Positions 1 through 6,634 of a DNA stretch of 6,709 nucleotides are shown one piece after another. The notes under the pieces were generated by a model that saw only the letters and a list, made by a program, of their open reading frames with translations, was not told where the DNA came from and searched no databases. Source of the stretch: CAYZXK01 sp964482395 (GTDB taxonomy: Bacteria; Planctomycetota; Phycisphaerae; UBA1845; Fen-1342); contig CAYZXK010000196.1 of NCBI GenBank assembly GCA_964482395.1, forward strand, positions 1-6,709, given 5' to 3'. The translations under genes were made by a program, and so were the position numbers. Within the stretch, counting starts at the first letter, position 1. Each line of letters starts with the position of its first letter.

Positions 1-1214
1 GGGTAGATGGCGGGGGCGGACCGGGAGGCCTGGTCAGGCGAATCAGCGGCCGCAGTCCGCTCCTGGGCCTCCAGCAGCTCGAGGTCGGCCTTCCGCGGCA
101 GATGGGCCCCCAGCAGCGGAACCAGCACGCCGGGCAGAGACCAGACTAGCTGGATCAGCCGCACCGCCAGGGCTAAAGCCACCGCCTGAGAAGCATCGTT
201 TGGCAGGCCGGCCCGAGTGAAAAACTGGACATAAGCGGCTTCCAGGACGCCGAAGGCCTGGGGCGGCGTGATTGGGATGGCCGCGATCAGGAAGCCGATC
301 GACACATAGATGAAGTAGTAGGAGACATCCCCTTTCATCCCCAGAGCCCGGGCCACGATCACCGCACTGACCATCACGATGGCCTGAAGGACCACGGTCA
401 TCAGCAGCGACACGAGCACCAGGAGCTTATGGTGCCGCATAGCGACCGTGGCCCGACCGACCCGCAGGAGCTGCTCGCCCATCGGCAACCGAGCCGCCAG
501 GTCCCGCAGCCGCAGGGCCTCCCGGATCCGCCGGCTGAATACCACGATCGATCCGGCGGCCAGAACGCCACAGATAATTGCCAGCGAGAGGATCAGCCTG
601 GCGAATTGCCCGGGCTGGCGGGTCAGGAGAATCGCGCTGCCGGCCAGCAGCACCAGACCGAACAGCCCGATGGCCCGGTCCAGAAAGACCGTAGTGACCG
701 CCTCGGTTTTCAGGTGCGTATAGCGGGTCAGATAGTAGGCTTTGATCAGGTCGCCGCCGGTGGTTCCCGGCAGGGCGAAATTGAAGAAGTTCCCCACGAA
801 GGTCAGCTTGGTGGCAACCCAGAACGAGAGCCGAACCCCCTGAACGGCCAACATGACCACCAGCCGGCCGCACTGGAGAACCACCACCGGCAGGAAGATC
901 ACGATGGACCAGAGCACCCCCAGCTTATCGGCTCTGGTAACCACGGAGGCGATCCCCAGCTCCAGCTCGGGCAACTCCTGGTCGTCGATCCGGACATACT
1001 GCACCTGGTCCGGCCCGACGCGCTCCGGCCGACCATCACGGAGGATGAGAAACTCACCGGCCTGGCGATCCAACACTCGGACCCAGCAACCGTCAGGCTG
1101 TCGCAGCCGGATGTGATCGTACCAGGGCACCTTCTGGACCAGGTAAACGATGGCCGCCACGCACAGACCGTAGCGGAGGAGCGGCAGCAGCCAGCGCAAC
1201 CAGGGATTACTCAT
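1..1214 (-). CDS. Lysylphosphatidylglycerol synthase TM-region (flippase-like) membrane protein, C-terminus beyond window
   Basis: I translated this frame by hand from the ATG at 1214. It stays open for 404 codons to the window edge, so the stop is not seen. Family hallmarks are a loop with NFFNFALPGTTGGDLIKAYY (about residues 142-161), DRAIGLFGL (179-187) and PPQAFGVLEAAYVQFF (317-332). These match the LPG_synthase_TM family (PF03706-like), polytopic inner-membrane proteins related to the MprF flippase domain. Hydrophobic segments lie near residues 10-28, 98-124, 180-198, 205-226, 264-290, 299-316 and 345-370. Family members are usually about 300-350 residues; this one is longer because of a polar insert at about 31-97, between the first two membrane segments, and a charged tail after 371. 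No aminoacyl-lipid synthase domain is seen. The start overlaps the upstream stop as ATGA, with a weak GAGG at 1225-1228, 10 bases ahead, so translation is probably coupled. Family is sure; substrate unknown. Confidence 0.85.
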   Translation of the reverse strand, partial: MSNPWLRWLLPLLRYGLCVAAIVYLVQKVPWYDHIRLRQPDGCWVRVLDRQAGEFLILRDGRPERVGPDQVQYVRIDDQELPELELGIASVVTRADKLGVLWSIVIFLPVVVLQCGRLVVMLAVQGVRLSFWVATKLTFVGNFFNFALPGTTGGDLIKAYYLTRYTHLKTEAVTTVFLDRAIGLFGLVLLAGSAILLTRQPGQFARLILSLAIICGVLAAGSIVVFSRRIREALRLRDLAARLPMGEQLLRVGRATVAMRHHKLLVLVSLLMTVVLQAIVMVSAVIVARALGMKGDVSYYFIYVSIGFLIAAIPITPPQAFGVLEAAYVQFFTRAGLPNDASQAVALALAVRLIQLVWSLPGVLVPLLGAHLPRKADLELLEAQERTAAADSPDQASRSAPAIY

Positions 1215-3346
1215 TCCGGCTGAACCTCGTACACCCCGAGGTCGGCATCGGCCAGTCCGCGGGGAAAGGGCACCGGTCGCAACCCGGCCGCGGCCAGCGA
1301 CCCAACCCACTCCCGCGTCACCAGTGGATGAAAGCCGCTGGTCCGCCTGAGCCGGTCGATCTCAGCCCAGCAAAATACCACATGCGATACGTTCCGGGTA
1401 CGCAGCCAGGCTACGCATTGCTCTGGGCCAGCCTGACGGGCGTACTCCAGCCACGGGTCGCGGCTGTATACCACCGTATAATGCACCCGCGGCCGCAGGT
1501 AGAACACCCGGGCCTCGCCCACCAGCCACACCCGGGCATCCGGGCTGAGCATGCGATTCAGCGGCAGTTCGTCCGGGATCCGCTCGGTCGCACCGACCAG
1601 GGCGCGCAGCGGAGTGCCGAAGCGGCTCCACCAGGCATTCTCAGCGTGCAAGAGTTTGGCCAGAACCGCGTTGCCACCCAGGGCCCCGCCAAGAGCGACG
1701 CAGGCCACCAAGACCGTCCAGCTTCGGCGTAGCCGCGGATCGACCGCCCGGCCCGCCAGCAACGAAAGGGGGACCACGATCGGGACTGCGAAGCGACCCG
1801 GCATATGGGTAAAGGCCGCCCAGGCCGCCACAATCAGCGCGGCCCACAACAGCAAAGCGACCGCCACCCGGTCCGTCCTCCGCAGAAAGCCCATCAACGC
1901 GAGAATTACCAGGCCCGGGCCCAGCATGCAGGATCCTAGAAGCTCCCGCCCGGTCAGGCGAAGACGAAGCAGCAACCGGCGGCCAGCAGTGGTCGAGCTA
2001 CCGCCGCCCGAGTCAGACTGATCCGGCAAGCTGTGATCGTCAGACCATTGGGCCGCCTGCTCGCGGCTCCAGGCTGACCCGCCAAACCATTCGTAAGCGA
2101 AGGGATAGACCGGGTTGCCGGTGAAGGCCGCGTTGCGAATCAGCCAGGGGCTCATTGCCAGTCCAGCCCCGGCGATGAAGCAAGCGATTGGGCGTAGGCG
2201 GGCGGCGACTGAACCGGGCATAGTGCACAGCCAGGCTGTGGCCAGGGTGGCGCCCACCAGCACGGCCCCCGTGTACTTGCAACCCGCAGCCAGCCCGGCG
2301 CACAGGCCCGCGGCCAGCCCGGTCCGCCAGCCGGCGGGAATCGAGGTCGAACCACCCGCCGCGCTAGCCTTGGGGTGAGGTGCAAGCTGGTCGACAATCA
2401 GGCCGGCTGCGACGGCCGCGAAAAACAGCATCCCCAGCTCGACGTACGCCAAGCACCCCAGATACGCCAGCCAAGGTACCGACCCGGCCACCGCGGCCAC
2501 GAATCGGCGTGGCCAGCCGGCCGGGGTCCAAGCAGCCAGCGCCACCACAGTCAGCACGGCACAACCCGCATGGAGTAACTGAGCCGGTATGGCCGCCGCC
2601 AGCGGACTGCCCACCAAGTGCATCAGCAGCAGGTAAAGCACCTCCATCTGCTGGGGGAACGAGGCATAAGCGTTGTGCGGGAGAAATGTTATCCGTCGCA
2701 GGTCGAAATACTCGCGGGGGACCTGGAGATGGTATTCGAGCACGTCGTAGCCGTGGGCTTCGGCAGTCCAGAGGATTCCGGGCGGCAAACTGGCCCCGAA
2801 CAGCAGGACGGTCAGCGGCCAGGCCAGGACCAGCCGCACGCCGATTCCAGCCAGAATGGGCATCACCCGGCGGCCCGTGACGCAAGCGCCGCCAGCGGCG
2901 GTCGACGAGGCGGGGTCGGGCCCCGGGCAGCCGAGCTCCGGTCTGACCGGCCGTACAGCACCGCCGCCGGCAGCCGACCGGCAGAGTCCAAGGCAACCCA
3001 GCGCCCAGCCAGCAACCGTGAGCCCCCACGCGGCCGCCCCGGACAACCAGCCCGCCACGCCCAGGACCAGCACGCCGACGGCCAGCACGCCCAGCCCCAG
3101 CGCGACGGCGATGCAAACCAGTTGAGTCATCGGGCGACGGTGCAGGCCAAGCCAGATTGCTGGCCAGCTCCCCCAGCCCCAGGCTGAAACGAGGGCCGCC
3201 AAGGCCAACGGTCCATCAGCCAGCAGGACCAGCCAGGCTGCGGGCGCCAAAGCGGTCAGGAGGGCGCCGCCGGCGGCAAGTAGGACCAGGATCGGGAGAG
3301 CGGACCAGATCCGGCTGGGGATTGAAGTTGTAGCGGACAGCGTCAC
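1211..3346 (-). CDS. GT-C-fold glycosyltransferase-like polytopic membrane protein (GT39/ArnT/PMT-like)
   Basis: A 711-residue, very hydrophobic protein. The start is GTG at 3346, with GGAG (3352-3355) five bases upstream. Membrane segments fill roughly residues 14-120, 163-190 and 235-400, then 474-560. After the segment ending near 190 comes an outside loop with GYDVLEYHLQVPREY (about 199-213). Its acidic residues (D201, E204) sit where GT-C enzymes of the ArnT/PMT type carry the catalytic Asp/Glu. SPWLIRNAAFTGNPVYPF (399-416) is also typical of these proteins. A soluble C-terminal domain (about 565-711) includes PDARVWLVGEARVFYL. Such enzymes move a sugar from a polyprenyl-phosphate carrier to a protein, lipid or polymer on the outer face of the membrane. 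Loops at about 121-160 and 435-456 are Gly/Ser/Pro-rich and low in complexity. The permease gene ends 36 bases upstream and the flippase-like gene overlaps by 4 bases downstream. Donor and acceptor cannot be told; enzymatic activity is inferred from fold resemblance. Confidence 0.78.
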   Translation of the reverse strand: MTLSATTSIPSRIWSALPILVLLAAGGALLTALAPAAWLVLLADGPLALAALVSAWGWGSWPAIWLGLHRRPMTQLVCIAVALGLGVLAVGVLVLGVAGWLSGAAAWGLTVAGWALGCLGLCRSAAGGGAVRPVRPELGCPGPDPASSTAAGGACVTGRRVMPILAGIGVRLVLAWPLTVLLFGASLPPGILWTAEAHGYDVLEYHLQVPREYFDLRRITFLPHNAYASFPQQMEVLYLLLMHLVGSPLAAAIPAQLLHAGCAVLTVVALAAWTPAGWPRRFVAAVAGSVPWLAYLGCLAYVELGMLFFAAVAAGLIVDQLAPHPKASAAGGSTSIPAGWRTGLAAGLCAGLAAGCKYTGAVLVGATLATAWLCTMPGSVAARLRPIACFIAGAGLAMSPWLIRNAAFTGNPVYPFAYEWFGGSAWSREQAAQWSDDHSLPDQSDSGGGSSTTAGRRLLLRLRLTGRELLGSCMLGPGLVILALMGFLRRTDRVAVALLLWAALIVAAWAAFTHMPGRFAVPIVVPLSLLAGRAVDPRLRRSWTVLVACVALGGALGGNAVLAKLLHAENAWWSRFGTPLRALVGATERIPDELPLNRMLSPDARVWLVGEARVFYLRPRVHYTVVYSRDPWLEYARQAGPEQCVAWLRTRNVSHVVFCWAEIDRLRRTSGFHPLVTREWVGSLAAAGLRPVPFPRGLADADLGVYEVQPE

Positions 3347-3351
3347 ACGGG

Positions 3352-3355
3352 CTCC
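3352..3355 (-). promoter_or_regulatory. Ribosome binding site supporting the GTG start of the glycosyltransferase-like gene
   Basis: GGAG lies five bases upstream of the GTG at 3346. The next in-frame ATGs (residues 73 and 162) would remove several membrane segments, so the GTG is the better start. Confidence 0.5.
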
Positions 3356-3382
3356 GCAGCGATCCGGCGGCGGGCAGGCGAC

Positions 3383-4606
3383 TCATTCGTGTCGCAGAGC
3401 GTCGACCGGATCGAGCCGGCTGGCTTTGAAGGCCGGATACAAGCCGCTGACCACGCCGACCGCGACCGCGGTGCCCAGGGAAGCGAGCACCACGGTCGCG
3501 TTGATCTCGGTCTTGAAATTCATGTACCTGAGGACCTTTTCCATCACGTCGGCGAACATGGTGCCCAATAGCAGGCCGAGGGCTCCGCCGAGCAGGCTGA
3601 TGACCAGGGCCTCGATCAAGAACTGAAGCAGGATGTCGCCGCGTCGGGCCCCGACCGCCATCCGAACGCCGATCTCGCGAGTCCGCTCGGTCACCGATAC
3701 CAGCATGATGTTCATGATGCCGATTCCACCGACCAGCAGGCTGATGCCGGCGATGCTGTAGAAGACGACCTTGAAAACCAGCATGACCTGATTGACCTGT
3801 TGCAGAGCCTCCTCCTGGTTGAAGATGCGAAAGTCGTCGGGTTGACCCGGCCGGATGTGGTGAGAGCGGCGCAAAGCCCGCTGGAGCTGTTTCTGAAGCT
3901 CCTCAAGCTGGTCGGTGTGCTTGGCCGCGATAGTCAGCCGATTGAGCCACTTGCGGTTGAAGTAGCGCTTCAGCCCGGCCTGAATCGGAATGTAGACGGT
4001 CTCGTCGGCGTTCATGAAACCCAGGCTGCCGCGCTTGGCCAGAACGCCCACCACGCGATAACCCGCACCGCCCACCTTCACGATCTGCCCGATCGGGTCG
4101 GCCCCGCCGAAAAGCTGGTCGGCAATCTTGGCCCCCAGTAAAGCGACCGAGGCGTCCGGGCTCTCGGACTCGGCCTTGGTGAAGATCCGTCCGTAGTCCG
4201 GCTTGAAATCGTGGACATCGAAGTAAGCCGGCGAGGTGGCCAGAATGGTGGCCTCGACCGACTTCTGGAAACGCTTGACCGTGGTGCTGCCGATGGCTTC
4301 CGGGGCGATCCGCTCGATCTGATCGGGCAGCTCGCGCATCAAAAAGTCGATATCCTCCAGCACCAGAGTCTGAGCCGTCCCCACCACCCGGTTTTCAACC
4401 CGGGCGGCCTCCGGAAAGACGAACAGCACGTTGGCCCCCAGCGATTTGAAACGCTTGAAGATGTCGTTGGAGGCCCCTTCCAGGATGGACATGCAGGCCA
4501 CCACCGAGGAGACGCCGATCAGGACGCCGAGCGTGGCCAGCAGCGAGCGCAGAAAATGCGAATCCAGACTGCGCAGCGAGGTGATCAGGAGCCGCAAGTA
4601 GAACAT
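3383..4606 (-). CDS. ABC transporter permease, MacB/FtsX type
   Basis: A 407-residue protein with the standard architecture of a stand-alone MacB-type permease. A first membrane segment (about residues 20-42, including SLLATLGVLIGVSSVVACMS) is followed by a large extracytoplasmic MacB_PCD-like domain (about 45-270). Three C-terminal segments follow at about 275-303, 325-350 and 370-393 (FtsX core). Diagnostic motifs are SVTERTREIGVRMAVGARR (304-322), the conserved loop that contacts the ATPase, and KASRLDPVDAL (394-404) at the end. MacB-type systems are mechanotransmitters: they couple ATP hydrolysis in the cytoplasm to movement of the outer domain, expelling or extracting lipoproteins, peptides or small molecules without passing them through the membrane. 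This protein has no fused ATPase, and none is encoded in the window. The ATG at 4606 lies 18 bases after the preceding TAG, with only a weak purine run (GAG at 4615-4617) ahead. Family assignment is firm; the cargo is unknown. Confidence 0.93.
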   Translation of the reverse strand: MFYLRLLITSLRSLDSHFLRSLLATLGVLIGVSSVVACMSILEGASNDIFKRFKSLGANVLFVFPEAARVENRVVGTAQTLVLEDIDFLMRELPDQIERIAPEAIGSTTVKRFQKSVEATILATSPAYFDVHDFKPDYGRIFTKAESESPDASVALLGAKIADQLFGGADPIGQIVKVGGAGYRVVGVLAKRGSLGFMNADETVYIPIQAGLKRYFNRKWLNRLTIAAKHTDQLEELQKQLQRALRRSHHIRPGQPDDFRIFNQEEALQQVNQVMLVFKVVFYSIAGISLLVGGIGIMNIMLVSVTERTREIGVRMAVGARRGDILLQFLIEALVISLLGGALGLLLGTMFADVMEKVLRYMNFKTEINATVVLASLGTAVAVGVVSGLYPAFKASRLDPVDALRHE

Positions 4607-4624
4607 CTGCCACGCTCGTCCAGT

Positions 4625-5701
4625 CTACCGGGCCACCGTTCGGCGAACGGCCAGCCCGGCCGCCCGGCTCAGCAGCAGCGCAATGACGCTTTCCAGGCCG
4701 AGCAGGCCGCAACCGGCCGCCAGCGGCTGCCGGCGACCGGGCAGAGCGTCGAAGGCCGGCCGGCCGGTCGGCCCGTTCCGTTCGGCACGCAAGGTGTCGG
4801 CCATCTGCTTGGCGGCCGCTTCCCCGGCGGTGGTCCCGATAACTTCCTCCAGCGTCTGGAACGGCGTGCCGAGGACCGCAGCGACTCCGATGCCGTTGGG
4901 CTGATTGCTTGCCTCAAGCTGGACTACCGCCCGCAGCACCAGTGGCTTGCCGACCACCGCCTGGTAGGGGTAGTCAATGACCAGGTTCGGGAAGACCAGG
5001 ACCTGAAAGACGCGCAGGTTGGGGTCGGTCTCAGCCAGGTCGTTTTCCAGGATGCCGGCCGTGGGCAGGTCGCCGGCCACATCGCTGATCACCTGGAAGT
5101 TCGGGCCGCCCGCAAGGGACAGCTTTCCGAAGAAGACCTGCCGTGGGTCCCGGCCCTCCATCTCCGCAGTGATGGTGACCGTCACGCCGACGTTTACGCC
5201 AGTGAGGTCCTCGATCGTCCGGGCCGCGAAAAGAGCCAGGGCGCCATCCAAATACACCCGGCCGCGCAGCCGGACGGTCGAGCCAGACGGCCGGCCACCG
5301 ACCTCCGCCGAGTCGAAACGGACAGTGCGGACCTCCTCTATGCTGGCCATAGCGGCATAAGAAGTGTCCGGTCCGAGGCTGTTCAAGGCCAGGCTCATGG
5401 CGAACTCTTCAGGATTCGGGCCGGGTAGGGTGCGGGGGTCGGCGAACTGGGCCGCGACTGAGCCGGCCGCAAGCTGGTCGACCTGGGTGAGCCGGGCCAG
5501 AACCTGCAACGGCAAGGCTCCCGCGGTCGGGGAGAACTGATCCTCGGCCTGGTCGATGCGGGTCGCCTGCCCGTAGTTGAACTCTTGAATGAATGCGGAG
5601 ACCGAGGCGGCCAAAGAGGTGATCTCGGCCCAGGCCAGACCGGTCGAGCAAGCCGCCGCCATGATGCTCAGCAATGCTACCGACCGGCACCGGGGCAACA
5701 T
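4625..5701 (-). CDS. Exported protein of unknown family with signal peptide and C-terminal anchor/sorting-like tail
   Basis: I do not recognise a family. The frame is open from 5827, but I chose the ATG at 5701 because GGAG (5708-5711) lies six bases ahead and the protein then opens with a signal peptide. That peptide has MLPRCR, then a hydrophobic core SVALLSIMAAACSTGLA, and a likely signal peptidase I site after AWA (residue 25). The product is 358 residues. A short hydrophobic stretch ending in Cys (residue 18) is a poor lipobox, so I do not call it a lipoprotein. The middle (about 100-265) has alternating hydrophobic stretches such as STVRLRGRVYLDG, VGVTVTITAEMEG and KPLVLRAVVQLEA, suggesting beta-rich secreted domains. 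The C-terminus has AAGCGLLGL (about 328-336), a hydrophobic stretch to about 352, then RRTVAR. This resembles the Cys-Gly/hydrophobic/Arg layout of bacterial C-terminal sorting signals. It is first in the presumed operon, 18 bases before the permease, so it may serve in or with that transporter; this is inference. Confidence 0.72.
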   Translation of the reverse strand: MLPRCRSVALLSIMAAACSTGLAWAEITSLAASVSAFIQEFNYGQATRIDQAEDQFSPTAGALPLQVLARLTQVDQLAAGSVAAQFADPRTLPGPNPEEFAMSLALNSLGPDTSYAAMASIEEVRTVRFDSAEVGGRPSGSTVRLRGRVYLDGALALFAARTIEDLTGVNVGVTVTITAEMEGRDPRQVFFGKLSLAGGPNFQVISDVAGDLPTAGILENDLAETDPNLRVFQVLVFPNLVIDYPYQAVVGKPLVLRAVVQLEASNQPNGIGVAAVLGTPFQTLEEVIGTTAGEAAAKQMADTLRAERNGPTGRPAFDALPGRRQPLAAGCGLLGLESVIALLLSRAAGLAVRRTVAR

Positions 5702-5703
5702 AG

Positions 5704-5719
5704 CGGTCTCCAAAGACCG
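5704..5719 (-). promoter_or_regulatory. Hairpin covering the Shine-Dalgarno of the exported-protein gene
   Basis: The minus strand reads CGGTCT-TTGG-AGACCG, a perfect 6-bp stem with a 4-base loop. The Shine-Dalgarno GGAG (5708-5711) lies half in the loop and half in the 3' arm, and the stem ends two bases before the start codon. If it forms in the mRNA it would limit ribosome access to the first gene of the operon. No ligand-binding domain is recognisable, so a named riboswitch is not claimed. Confidence 0.4.
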
Positions 5720-5774
5720 GATCCGAACGGCTGCCGCAGGGTCACGGCCGGCAGGTCGACCCGGAACGAGCGTC

Positions 5775-5803
5775 AGCATAGACCGGCTGGCGCCGGCCGA
5801 CAA
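5775..5803 (-). promoter_or_regulatory. Sigma70-like promoter candidate for the envelope operon
   Basis: On the minus strand TTGTCG (5798-5803) is followed after 17 bases by TATGCT (5775-5780). Each hexamer matches four of six positions of the sigma70 consensus, and the spacing is ideal. Initiation would fall near 5768, leaving a leader of about 67 bases before the ATG at 5701. The match is only partial and the host's promoter rules are unknown, so this is a candidate. Confidence 0.35.
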
Positions 5804-5813
5804 CCGTCGGCCG
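5794..5813 (-). terminator. Perfect 8-bp dyad, possible terminator or attenuator without U-tract
   Basis: The minus strand has CGGCCGAC, loop GGTT, GTCGGCCG: a perfect 8-bp, very GC-rich stem about 40 bases after the hydratase stop codon. No run of T follows, so it is not a classical intrinsic terminator. It could act as a pause or RNA-stabilising structure at the end of the acyl-CoA transcript. Its second arm overlaps the -35 candidate, so an operator is another reading. Confidence 0.35.
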
Positions 5814-5819
5814 CACGTG

Positions 5820-5834
5820 CCGGCCAAACGCCGG
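5820..5834 (-). repeat. Short inverted repeat, 5-bp stem
   Basis: On the minus strand the site reads CCGGC-GTTTG-GCCGG: a perfect 5-bp GC stem with a 5-base loop, 20 bases after the hydratase stop. It may be part of the transcript end of the acyl-CoA operon together with the next dyad. It is short enough to arise by chance in this GC-rich sequence. Confidence 0.3.
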
Positions 5835-5854
5835 TCGCAACCGGGGGCCGGTAG

Positions 5855-6628
5855 CTATTGAGCCTCCCAGGTTGCCCAGCTCGGCTGGCGCTTCTCCAGG
5901 AAGGCGGTGGTGCCCTCCCGGGCGTCCGAGCAACTGAAGCACTTGCCGAACTCCGCGATCTCATCCCGCTGGAGCAAAGCTCGCTTGACCCGGGTGATGG
6001 CCGCGGGCGAGCCCGGGGCCAGCATCTTGAACCAGCGTTGCAAGGCGGCGTCCAGGTCGGCGGCCGACGGCACCACCTCGTCCACCAGTCCGATGCGAAG
6101 GGCCTCCTCGGCCGGGATGGCCTCCCCGGAGAAAAGCAGCCGCCGCGCCTGACCCAGCCCGACATAGCGCGTGATGCGCTGGGTGCCGCCCCAGCCGGGG
6201 ATCAGTCCCAGCCGGGTCTCCGGCTGACCGATCCGGGCGTCCTTGACGATCAGCCGGAAATCGCAGGCCATGGCCAGTTCGCAGCCGCCGCCCATGGCGT
6301 GTCCGTTCATGGCCGCGAAGGTGATCTGCGGCAGAGCTTCGATGGCATTAAAGACGTTGTGTCCATTGGTGGCGAAGGCCCGGCCCTGATCCTCGGTGAA
6401 ATGGCGCATCTCGCTGATGTCGGCGCCGGCCAGGAAGACCCGACCCTCGCCGCGAAAGACGACAAAGCGGACCCGCGGGTCGGCCGCGACCTTCTCGACC
6501 ACCGTGCCGAGCGTGCCGATTACCCGGCTGGAGAAGATGTTGACGCCGGCCGCCGGAACGAAGCGGATCGTGGCAACCTGCCCTTCTTTGCTGAGGTGCA
6601 CTTCGGTCTGGGATTTCTCGTCGGCCAT
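5855..6628 (-). CDS. Enoyl-CoA hydratase/isomerase (crotonase family)
   Basis: This cytoplasmic enzyme adds water across the 2,3 double bond of an enoyl-CoA, giving 3-hydroxyacyl-CoA. With the ATG at 6628 it is 257 residues, the usual length. The oxyanion-hole segment FLAGADISEM is at about 65-74, with NGHAMGGGCELAMACDF at about 108-124 and GQPETRLGLIPGWGGTQR at about 134-151. Glu117 (in GGGCELAM) and Glu137 (in GQPE) match the two catalytic glutamates of rat mitochondrial hydratase (Glu144 and Glu164) and keep their 20-residue spacing, so hydratase activity is likely. The tail, including EGTTAFLEKRQPSW, is typical of the family. A GTG at 6637, right after the previous stop, would add MIN; the ATG is preferred because AGGTG (6635-6639) lies six bases ahead of it. 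The hydroxyacyl-CoA dehydrogenase upstream catalyses the next step. The N-terminal substrate segment reads FVPAAGVNIFSS rather than the common NRP...NAL. Chain-length preference (crotonyl-CoA or longer) cannot be read. Confidence 0.93.
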   Translation of the reverse strand: MADEKSQTEVHLSKEGQVATIRFVPAAGVNIFSSRVIGTLGTVVEKVAADPRVRFVVFRGEGRVFLAGADISEMRHFTEDQGRAFATNGHNVFNAIEALPQITFAAMNGHAMGGGCELAMACDFRLIVKDARIGQPETRLGLIPGWGGTQRITRYVGLGQARRLLFSGEAIPAEEALRIGLVDEVVPSAADLDAALQRWFKMLAPGSPAAITRVKRALLQRDEIAEFGKCFSCSDAREGTTAFLEKRQPSWATWEAQ

Positions 6629-6634
6629 GTTGAT

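Larger units (their letters stand above)
5702..5854 (-). other. Intergenic region between acyl-CoA genes and envelope operon
   Basis: This 153-base stretch is the only sizeable gap in the window. Read on the minus strand it starts with three CCGG-rich dyads (5841-5851, 5820-5834, 5794-5813). A sigma70-like promoter candidate (5775-5803) follows, and a hairpin over the ribosome binding site (5704-5719) ends it. The frame of the downstream gene is open back to 5827, but translation of this part (CGRRLSAGASRSM and so on) is Arg/Gly/Pro-rich. It has no ribosome binding site and would bury the signal peptide, so I treat it as untranslated leader. Confidence 0.6.

Noticed and set aside
429..1223. 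Plus-strand open frame of 264 codons opposite the flippase-like gene
   Set aside because: The opposite strand carries clear LPG_synthase_TM motifs throughout this stretch. The plus-strand translation is low-complexity Gln/Pro/Arg and shows no family resemblance.
3067..3091. Direct repeat of CCAGCACGCC, two copies 15 bases apart
   Set aside because: It lies in frame in a membrane-helix coding stretch rich in Val, Gly and Leu. Biased codon use explains it without a separate repeat element.
2364..3116. Minus-strand open frame of 250 codons inside the glycosyltransferase-like gene
   Set aside because: It is an out-of-frame reading of the same strand, dominated by Arg and Gly, while the main frame gives coherent membrane helices and GT-C motifs.
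4211..5428. Long open frame on the plus strand, 405 codons, antisense to the permease and exported-protein genes
   Set aside because: Its translation is rich in Gln, Arg, Gly and His with no domain or membrane pattern. It crosses two well-supported minus-strand genes and is what a GC-rich antisense frame usually gives.
5645..5650. Lipoprotein lipobox around Cys18 of the exported protein
   Set aside because: The residues before the Cys are AAA, with no Leu/Val at -3, and a good AWA signal peptidase I site follows seven residues later.
5702..5827. N-terminal extension of the exported protein from an in-frame ATG at 5827
   Set aside because: There is no ribosome binding site there. The added 42 residues are Arg/Gly-rich and would place the signal peptide internally, whereas the ATG at 5701 has a good GGAG at six bases.
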